64,000 bases of DNA from DATKDF01 sp963752045 (GTDB taxonomy: Bacteria > Acidobacteriota > Vicinamibacteria > Vicinamibacterales > SCN-69-37), in NCBI GenBank assembly GCA_963752045.1, contig CAVVWN010000013.1:1-64000 (forward strand). The letters run 5' to 3'. Shown one piece after another: positions 57,656 through 64,000 of the stretch. The position numbers and the translations under genes are program-made. The notes beneath the pieces were generated by a model. That model searched no databases. It was not told the DNA's origin and was given only the letters and a program-made list of their open reading frames with translations. Each line of letters starts with the position of its first letter. The first letter of the stretch is position 1.

Positions 57656-58606
57656 ATGTCGTCGGTGTTGTCGCGACGCGACTTCCTGATGCGGGCGGCG
57701 ACGCTCACCGCCGCTCCGGGTCTGCTGCGGGCATCGACCGTCATCCCGCAGGCGGGTGCTCCTCTCTTCCGAATCTCGCTCGCACAGTGGTCGCTGCATC
57801 GCACCATTCGGGCCGGCAGGCTCGACCATCTCGATTTCGCCGCCTTCGCCAGGCGCGAATTCGGCATCGAGGCCATCGAGTACGTCAACAGCTTCTTCAA
57901 GGACAAGGTCAACGACGCCGCGTATCTGACCGAGATGAACCGTCGGGCCGCCGGCGAGGGCGTCACCCAGCACCTCATCATGTGTGACGACGAGGGTCGG
58001 CTGGGCGATCCCGACCCGGCCCTGCGAGGTCAGGCCGTCGAGAACCACCGCAAGTGGATTGATGCGGCGCACACGCTCGGCTGCGTGACGATCCGCGTGA
58101 ATGCCGAAAGCGCCGGAACCTGGGACGAGCAGCTGAAGCTCGTGACGGATGGGCTCGCGCGGTTGACGGCCCTCGCTGCTCCTGCCGAGATCAACGTCGT
58201 CGTCGAGAATCACGGTCAAGGCAAGTTGTCGACCGACGGCCGGTGGCTGTCGGCGGTCATGCGCGCGGTCAACCACCCGCGCTGCGGCACGCTGCCCGAC
58301 TTCGGCAACTTCTACGAGTACGACCGGTACCAGGGCGTGACCGACCTGATGCCGTTCGCCAAGGCCGTCAGCGCGAAGAGCAATGACTTCGATGCCAACG
58401 GCAACGAGGCCACCAAGGATTATCGCCGCCTGCTGCAGATCGTCGTTGATGCCGGGTACCACTCGTGGGTCGGCATCGAGTACGAAGGCGAGCGCCTGTC
58501 GGAACAGGACGGCATCGCGAGCACGCTCCGGCTGCTCGAACGCGTCCGTGCCGAGATGGCGCGTGCCCCGGAGGGCAATCATGAGTATCGATCGCACCCG
58601 TCGTGA
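57656..58606 (+). CDS. Tat-exported sugar phosphate isomerase/epimerase-like TIM barrel
   Basis: A 316-residue AP_endonuc_2/xylose-isomerase-like TIM barrel with a twin-arginine signal (SRRDFLMRAATLTAAPGLL). Barrel landmarks are FRISLAQWSLHRTIRAGRLD, GIEAIEYVNSFFKDK, HTLGCVTIRVNAESAG, INVVVENHGQGKLSTDGRWL, CGTLPDFGNFYEYD and SWVGIEYEG, with E, D, H and E in metal-site positions. ATG at 57656 overlaps a TAGAAT box; GTG at 57665 is the likelier start if leaderless. Its end overlaps the next gene by 26 bp. Likely acts on a sugar or cyclitol with the neighbouring oxidoreductases. Confidence 0.82.
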   Translation: MSSVLSRRDFLMRAATLTAAPGLLRASTVIPQAGAPLFRISLAQWSLHRTIRAGRLDHLDFAAFARREFGIEAIEYVNSFFKDKVNDAAYLTEMNRRAAGEGVTQHLIMCDDEGRLGDPDPALRGQAVENHRKWIDAAHTLGCVTIRVNAESAGTWDEQLKLVTDGLARLTALAAPAEINVVVENHGQGKLSTDGRWLSAVMRAVNHPRCGTLPDFGNFYEYDRYQGVTDLMPFAKAVSAKSNDFDANGNEATKDYRRLLQIVVDAGYHSWVGIEYEGERLSEQDGIASTLRLLERVRAEMARAPEGNHEYRSHPS

Positions 58607-59897
58607 GTTTCTGAAGAAGACCGCAGCCGCCGCAACGGCGGTGTCAGTTCTCCCCGCATATCTCTCCGCCGATGAAGCCCTCGACGACGACCGACCCGTG
58701 CCGAAGGCCCAGGCGCGGCCGGCGCTCGGCCCGAACGACCCGGTGCGCATCGGCATCATCGGGACAGGGGGAATGGGCACAGCGCACGTTCGGTCGTTCG
58801 TGCGAATCGCGACCGAGAATCAGGCCAACGTCCGTATCGAGGCACTGTGCGACGTGTGCGAGCCGCGTCTCTCGAGGGCCCGCGACACGGTCAACAAGGC
58901 GCAAGGTGGCGAAGTCGCGCTCTACTCGGCACACAAGGAACTGCTCGCCCGGCCAGACCTGCATGGCGTCCTCATCGCCTCACCCGAGCACTCGCACGCG
59001 CGGCTCGCCGAAGACGCCATCAAGGCCGGCAAGGACGTGTACCTCGAAAAGCCCATGACCCTCACGCTCAAGGACGCCCTCCGGCTCCGGAAGGTCGTCG
59101 GCGAGAATCCCGAGGTCGTCGTCTGCGTCGGCACGCAGTACGTCATGACGCCCAGCTACATCGCGGCCGAACAGCTCATCGCCGACGGCGCGATCGGCAA
59201 GCCCGTGTGGAGCCAGACGAGCTACTGCCGCAACTCGAAGGCAGGCGAGTGGCTCTACACCATCGACCCGGAATGGGATCCGAAGGTGAACGTCGACTGG
59301 GACGAATGGTGCGAGCCGTTGCGCAAGGTGCCGTGGAATCCGGACGTGTACGCGCGCTGGCGGCGATACCGGCGCTACTCGACCGGCATCATCGGCGACC
59401 TGCTCGTCCACCAGATGACGCCGCTCGTCAAGGCGATGAATCTCGGCTGGCCCGTCCGCGTGGTCGCCTCGGGCGGTCACTACGTGGACAAGAAAATGGA
59501 AAACCACGACCAGGTGAACATCAGCATCGACTTCGAGAACGAGCACACGATGGTCGTGGCCGGTTCGACGGCCAACGAGCTCGGCCTCGAGCGCATCATC
59601 CGCGGCCACAAGGCCAACCTTTACGTCGGCGGCCGGAACGCCACGCTTCGCCCGGAACGGATCTGGGCCGACGAGATCGACGAGCGCGAGATCACGGCGC
59701 CGCCGGGCGTGTCGAACGACGACCAGGTCCTGCTGCGGCTTCACTGGCTCGACTGCATCCGGACCCGGCAGCAGCCGCGCAGCACCGTCGAGCTCGGCAC
59801 GAAGATCATGGTGATCGTGGATCTGGCGACGCGCTCGCTCTGGGAAGGCGGCGCGTTCTCGTACGACCCGTCGCGGCAGAAAGTCAGGAAGGTCTGA
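58581..59897 (+). CDS. Tat-exported Gfo/Idh/MocA-family oxidoreductase
   Basis: A 438-residue enzyme with a twin-arginine signal (TRREFLKKTAAAATAVSVLP). Rossmann motif RIGIIGTGGMGTAHVRSF, IASPEHSHARLAEDAIKAGK, catalytic EKPMTLTL, and a C-terminal domain with DWDEWCEPLRKVPWNPDVYA and GDLLVHQMTPLVKAMNLGW. The Tat signal means it is exported with its NAD(P) cofactor bound. Starts inside the isomerase-like gene (26-bp overlap). The ApbE gene begins 33 bp after its stop. Confidence 0.87.
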   Translation: MSIDRTRREFLKKTAAAATAVSVLPAYLSADEALDDDRPVPKAQARPALGPNDPVRIGIIGTGGMGTAHVRSFVRIATENQANVRIEALCDVCEPRLSRARDTVNKAQGGEVALYSAHKELLARPDLHGVLIASPEHSHARLAEDAIKAGKDVYLEKPMTLTLKDALRLRKVVGENPEVVVCVGTQYVMTPSYIAAEQLIADGAIGKPVWSQTSYCRNSKAGEWLYTIDPEWDPKVNVDWDEWCEPLRKVPWNPDVYARWRRYRRYSTGIIGDLLVHQMTPLVKAMNLGWPVRVVASGGHYVDKKMENHDQVNISIDFENEHTMVVAGSTANELGLERIIRGHKANLYVGGRNATLRPERIWADEIDEREITAPPGVSNDDQVLLRLHWLDCIRTRQQPRSTVELGTKIMVIVDLATRSLWEGGAFSYDPSRQKVRKV

Positions 59898-59930
59898 CGG
59901 CTCCCCCGCTGCGCCTGGCGACCGCGGCCA

Positions 59931-60779
59931 TGGGCACGCGGTTCGAGCTCCTTCTGCCGGCCGCCGCCGGCGGCCCGGAAGGACCGGCGCTTCGTGCGGC
60001 CGGCGAGGCCGCGATCGACGAAATCGACCACTGGCATCGGCGCCTCAACCGGTTCGCGCCCGACAGCCTCGTGTCTCACCTCAACCGGAGCGCCGGCGAG
60101 CCGGTCCGGCTCGACCGGGAGACGTTCGACCTCTTCGCCGACGCGCTCGAGGTCGGCCGTGCGTCCCGGGGCGCCTTCGACATCACGGTCGCACCGCTCC
60201 TCGTCGGTCGCGGCGCCACTGAATCCGCGGTACCGACCGGCGGTCGCGCCGGAACGGGTCGAATCGAGCTCGACCAGGCCGCGCGCACGATTCGAATCAC
60301 GGGCGGCTCGGCGTCGATCGACCTCGGTGGCATCGCCAAGGGCCACGCGCTCGACTGCGCCGCCGTGATCCTCCGCGACGCCGGCGTGCGGTCGGCGCTT
60401 CTGCACGGCGGCACGAGCAGCGTGCTGGCCATCGGACGTCCGGACGATCGCGCCAGGTGGCGCGTGGCGCTCGGCCCGGCCACCGCCGACGTCGTCATCC
60501 TGGACGACGCCGCGTTGTCCGTCTCGGACCCGGACGGACAGAGCCGGGGTCACGGGGCGCCGGCACATCCTCGACCCGCGGCACGCGAAGTCGGGCGCGG
60601 ACGGCACGGTGCCAGGCGTTTGCGTAGCCGTCATCGGTCCCTCCGCGCGGCTGGCCGATGCCTGGTCGACCGCGCTTGCCGTGCTCGGCCACGTCCCCTC
60701 GCCGTTTCCGGACGGCTACGAAGCCAGATTCATCAGTCACCTCGACGGAGCCACCACGCATGCCCTCGCCGCCAGCTGA
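59931..60779 (+). CDS. apbE: ApbE-family FAD:protein FMN transferase, frameshifted
   Basis: ApbE attaches FMN to threonine residues of exported redox proteins using FAD and Mg2+. Family landmarks are MGTRFELLLPAAAG, GAFDITVAPLLVG, the flavin loop SIDLGGIAKGHALDCA, and LLHGGTSSVLAIGRP. Near 60545 the frame changes; the C-terminal motif HILDPRHAKSG and AWSTALAVLGHVP follow in the next frame to TGA 60779. The start is uncertain: homology extends to codons before ATG 59931, so an unusual start upstream is possible. No signal peptide is seen. Overlaps the next gene by 20 bp. No obvious flavoprotein target is nearby. Confidence 0.75.
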
Positions 60780-61983
60780 TCGACGGACTTTTCTCAAGGA
60801 GACGCTCGGTGCACTGGGCGTCACGTTCCTGCGGCCCGATCTTTCCGAGCTGCTGCCAACGCTTCAGGGGCCAACGCTTCGCGTCGGCCTCATCGGCGCC
60901 GGTCGCCAGGGCCGCGCCATCATCGCGGAGCTGCAGAAGATCATGCAGGTCGAGATCGCCGCCATCTGCGACGTCTCGGCGTCACGGCTCGAGACGGCCG
61001 TGGGCCGGGTCGCCGGCTCCGAGGGCTTTGCCGACCACCGCGAATTGCTGTCGCGCCGTGACGACGTGCGTGCCGTGATCGTGGCCACGCCGACGCACCT
61101 GCATCGGCAGATCGTCGAGGATGCGATTGCGGCAGGCCGTCACGTCTACTGCGAGGCGCCGATCGCCTCGACCGTCGACGACTGCCGCGCGATGGTGGAG
61201 GCTGCCGCCTCGGTCGGCACCGTCTCGCAGGCCGGCCTCGAGGGACGCTCCAATCCCACCTACAAACGAGCCCAGCCGCTCGTGCGAACGGAGCTCCGCG
61301 ACCTCGTCTCCCTCGAAGCGCACGCCAATCGCAAGACGTCCTGGCGATTCCCGGCGACCGGCGGGTTGACCGATCGTGACGTGAACTGGCGTCTGGATCC
61401 CGACGTGTCCGTCGGCCTCGCCGGGGAGGTGGGCGTGCAGCAGTTCGACGTCGCGCACTGGTTCCGCGGCTCGTACCCGACGCGGGTCGAGGGCCGGGGC
61501 GCCATCCGGCTCCATCGCGACGGCCGCACGGTCGCCGACTCGATCGAGCTCGCCCTCTTCTGGGAAGACGGCATCGCGCTGCGGTACGACGCCACGCTGG
61601 CCAGCTCCTACGGCGGCCAGTACGAGCTTATTCGCGGCGCGAACGGCACGATCCGCCTGGCGTGGTCGCACGGATGGCTCTTCAAGGAAAACGACGCACC
61701 GACGCAGGGCTGGGAAGTCTACGCCACCAGGCAGGAGTTCTTCGGAGAGGAAGGCATCGTCCTCATCGCCAATGCCACGCAACTGGCCGCCCAAGGCGCG
61801 CTGCAGGAGGGCGCCGGCCTGCCGCACCCGTCGCTGTACTACGCGCTCGTGGATTTCGTACGGAGCGCCACCGAGGGCACGCCCGTGGCCTGCTCGATGG
61901 CGGAAGGCGCGCGAGCCACGACCGTCGCGATCCTTGCAAACCAGGCGGTCGTGACGGGAAGGCCTGTCGAGCTGGTCCTATAA
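60760..61983 (+). CDS. Exported Gfo/Idh/MocA-family oxidoreductase
   Basis: A 407-residue enzyme with a Tat-like start (DRRTFLKETLGALGVTFL; the first serine of the motif is an aspartate). RVGLIGAGRQGRAIIAELQK, VIVATPTHLHRQIVEDAIAA, CEAPIASTVDDC in place of the usual EKP (here EAP, so the catalytic lysine of the motif is replaced by alanine), then VGVQQFDVAHWFRGSYPTRV. The lost EKP lysine, if correct, may mean altered or no dehydrogenase activity. ATG at 60760 lies within the ApbE 3' end. Third Gfo/Idh gene in 5.5 kb. Confidence 0.83.
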   Translation: MPSPPADRRTFLKETLGALGVTFLRPDLSELLPTLQGPTLRVGLIGAGRQGRAIIAELQKIMQVEIAAICDVSASRLETAVGRVAGSEGFADHRELLSRRDDVRAVIVATPTHLHRQIVEDAIAAGRHVYCEAPIASTVDDCRAMVEAAASVGTVSQAGLEGRSNPTYKRAQPLVRTELRDLVSLEAHANRKTSWRFPATGGLTDRDVNWRLDPDVSVGLAGEVGVQQFDVAHWFRGSYPTRVEGRGAIRLHRDGRTVADSIELALFWEDGIALRYDATLASSYGGQYELIRGANGTIRLAWSHGWLFKENDAPTQGWEVYATRQEFFGEEGIVLIANATQLAAQGALQEGAGLPHPSLYYALVDFVRSATEGTPVACSMAEGARATTVAILANQAVVTGRPVELVL

Positions 61984-62007
61984 GCGAGTCTTCGAAAGGA
62001 ACAACTC

Positions 62008-62817
62008 ATGAGCAGGCTCGCCCGCAGCTTTGCGCTCGTTCGGCAGTCGTACCGGGTCCTGATGCAGGACAAGGAACTGATGGTCCTACCGCTCATCTCG
62101 GGCGTCGTAATCGTGGCCGTGGCGGCGAGCTTCTTCTTCGGTTTCGGCCTCGAGAGCCGGCTCGAAGCGGAATCGGACAGCGTATACGCCATCACGTTCC
62201 TGCTCTACGTCGTCACGTATGCGATCGGCATCTTCTTCCAGGCAGCGGTGATTGCCGGTGCGACCGAGCGCCTGCGCGGGGGCGATCCGACGGTCGGCTC
62301 GGCGCTCGCGGCCGCCGGCCGCCGGATCGGCCCAATCCTCGCCTGGGCGGTCATTGCCGCCACGGTGGGCATGTTCCTCCGCGCGGTCCGCGACCGGGCG
62401 GGATTCGTGGGCCGGATTGCCGTGGCGTTGGTCGGCGCCGCGTGGTCGCTCGCGACGTTCTTCATCGTGCCGGTCCTCGTCCTCGAAGATCGGTCGATCG
62501 GCGAGTCGTTCGCGCGGTCAGTGGACGTGTTCAAGCGGATGTGGGGCGAGACGGTCGTCGGCAGCGTCACGCTCGGCCTGGCGGTCGTTTGTGCCTGGGT
62601 GACGCTCGTCGCAGCCGTGGGCCTGCTGGCCTGGGCTGGTCTGGGCATTGCTGCCTTTGCCGTTGGCGCTGCCGGCGCGGTCACGATCGCCGTGGTTTTC
62701 CCGGCTCTCCAGGGCGTCTTCGTCGCCTCGCTCTATCAGTTCGCCGCCGACGGACGCGCGCCCGCCGGGTTCGACGGCCGACTGCTGTCGGAGGCTTTCG
62801 CGCCCCGGCGGCGCTGA
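62008..62817 (+). CDS. DUF6159-like multi-pass membrane protein
   Basis: A 269-residue inner-membrane protein with about six helices (VLPLISGVVIVAVAASFFFG, ITFLLYVVTYAIGIFFQAAV, AWSLATFFIVPVLVLEDRSI) and the pattern LVRQSYRVLMQDKELMVLPL at the start, as in DUF6159. Function unknown. AAAGGA 9 bp before the ATG; 24 bp after the oxidoreductase. The rRNA-operon terminator on the opposite strand follows at once. Confidence 0.7.
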   Translation: MSRLARSFALVRQSYRVLMQDKELMVLPLISGVVIVAVAASFFFGFGLESRLEAESDSVYAITFLLYVVTYAIGIFFQAAVIAGATERLRGGDPTVGSALAAAGRRIGPILAWAVIAATVGMFLRAVRDRAGFVGRIAVALVGAAWSLATFFIVPVLVLEDRSIGESFARSVDVFKRMWGETVVGSVTLGLAVVCAWVTLVAAVGLLAWAGLGIAAFAVGAAGAVTIAVVFPALQGVFVASLYQFAADGRAPAGFDGRLLSEAFAPRRR

Positions 62818-62828
62818 CACGTCTGCTG

Positions 62829-62867
62829 AAAAAGCAAAAGGCCCGATACCTTTCGGCATCGGGCCTT
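62829..62867 (-). terminator. Rho-independent terminator of the rRNA operon
   Basis: Perfect 10-bp stem AAGGCCCGAT / ATCGGGCCTT with a 10-nt loop, followed on the minus strand by TTTTGCTTTTT. Lies just past the 5S gene. It may also stop transcripts of the convergent membrane-protein gene. Confidence 0.85.
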
Positions 62868-62879
62868 CTCGTGAATAAT

Positions 62880-62995
<116 letters not shown>

Positions 62996-63000
62996 AAACC

Positions 63001-63020
63001 TGTCTTTCAAAGAACAAAAG
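63001..63020 (-). promoter_or_regulatory. boxA-like antitermination site before 5S
   Basis: Minus strand TTGTTCTTTGAAAGACAGG, close to the NusB/S10 boxA consensus, 6 bp upstream of the 5S start. Confidence 0.6.
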
Positions 63021-63049
63021 TGGCGGCGGAACATACGCCCGCCGGCACG

Positions 63050-63089
63050 TTGCACGGTCGTCGCGGGATACCCGCGCCGGGTCGTGCAA
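63050..63089 (-). other. Stem-loop in the 23S-5S spacer
   Basis: Outer arms TTGCACG and CGTGCAA, inner arms CGCGGG and CCCGCG; probably an rRNA-processing structure. A smaller perfect hairpin CAGTT-TGAC-AACTG lies at 63094-63107. Confidence 0.55.
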
Positions 63090-63161
63090 TCTTCAGTTTG
63101 ACAACTGAACACCCTGCAAACGGTAGTTTCTCGTCACCACACACGCGATGTCCGCATGACA

Positions 63162-63187
63162 GGCGGAGGGGCGGGCTTCAGCCCGCC
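63162..63187. repeat. REP-like palindrome in the 23S-5S spacer
   Basis: Core GGCGGGCTTCAGCCCGCC preceded by GGCGGAGG, the same unit and orientation as 15481-15504 in the penicillin acylase gene. It lies about 18 bp beyond the 23S 3' end, inside the transcribed spacer. Confidence 0.85.
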
Positions 63188-63204
63188 TTTTAAAAAGAAT
63201 CAAT

Positions 63205-64000
<796 letters not shown>

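Noticed and set aside
58847..61078. 743-residue plus-strand frame
   Set aside because: Mixture of a shadow of the Gfo/Idh gene and the real first part of ApbE; not one protein.
62996..63204. tRNA in the 23S-5S spacer
   Set aside because: No cloverleaf or TTCGA arm seen; only hairpins, boxA and the REP unit.

Overview
The window looks like one stretch of a high-GC chromosome from an Acidobacteriota bacterium, most likely of the Vicinamibacteria type. Reasons: two long protein kinases fused to TolB/WD40-like propellers, an acidobacterial-type VWFA protein, a tricorn protease, Tat-exported Gfo/Idh oxidoreductases, and several genes whose start codon sits 5-9 bases after a -10-like box with no Shine-Dalgarno (leaderless style). 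The partial 23S rRNA at the right end could settle the taxonomy. There is no transposase, integrase, CRISPR array or tRNA. The first 5.5 kb is visibly less GC-rich and may have a different origin.

Layout. 1-5.5 kb: an amide-bond hydrolase island with three intact or near-intact enzymes and three broken relics. 5.5-8.3 kb: a ThrE-type exporter and small membrane/envelope proteins. 8.9-10.5 kb: a two-component pair. 10.5-22.1 kb: a long minus-strand run (TPR protein, VWFA protein, nuclease-like protein, small exported protein, MscS channel, penicillin acylase, tricorn protease). 22.3-29.8 kb: Uma2 nuclease and two kinase-propeller proteins on either side of an acetamidase. 30-33.5 kb: small stress-type genes mixed with gene fragments, a SpoU methyltransferase and an Rrf2 regulator. 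33.6-42.4 kb: a compact minus-strand operon for dearomatising benzoyl-CoA. 42.6-49.4 kb: a run of frameshifted TolB, response-regulator and kinase genes plus a lipoprotein amidohydrolase. 49.5-55 kb: porin, two-component pair, DUF4160 protein, amidohydrolase. 55-62 kb: tryptophanase and a cluster of Gfo/Idh, TIM-barrel and ApbE genes. 62.8-64 kb: 3' end of an rRNA operon (minus strand): 23S partial, boxA, 5S, terminator.

The main functional system is the benzoyl-CoA operon, read right to left: had, oah, a GNAT acetyltransferase, dch, bcrC, bcrB, bcrA, bcrD, a second GNAT. Together they would turn benzoyl-CoA into the cyclic diene (ATP-dependent class I reductase BcrABCD), then hydrate it (Dch), oxidise it (Had) and open the ring (Oah) to 3-hydroxypimeloyl-CoA. 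Four of the junctions are ATGA or longer overlaps. A perfect inverted repeat lies in the promoter, and a cysteine-bearing Rrf2 regulator sits just past the 3' end beyond two mirror-image 9-bp repeat arrays.

The second theme is repeats and decay. A bipartite REP-like palindrome is inserted in frame in the penicillin acylase, just before its catalytic serine, and the same element occurs in the 23S-5S spacer. Nine probable single-base frameshifts interrupt seven otherwise conserved genes, most between 40 and 60 kb; these are either real decay or uncorrected long-read indels.
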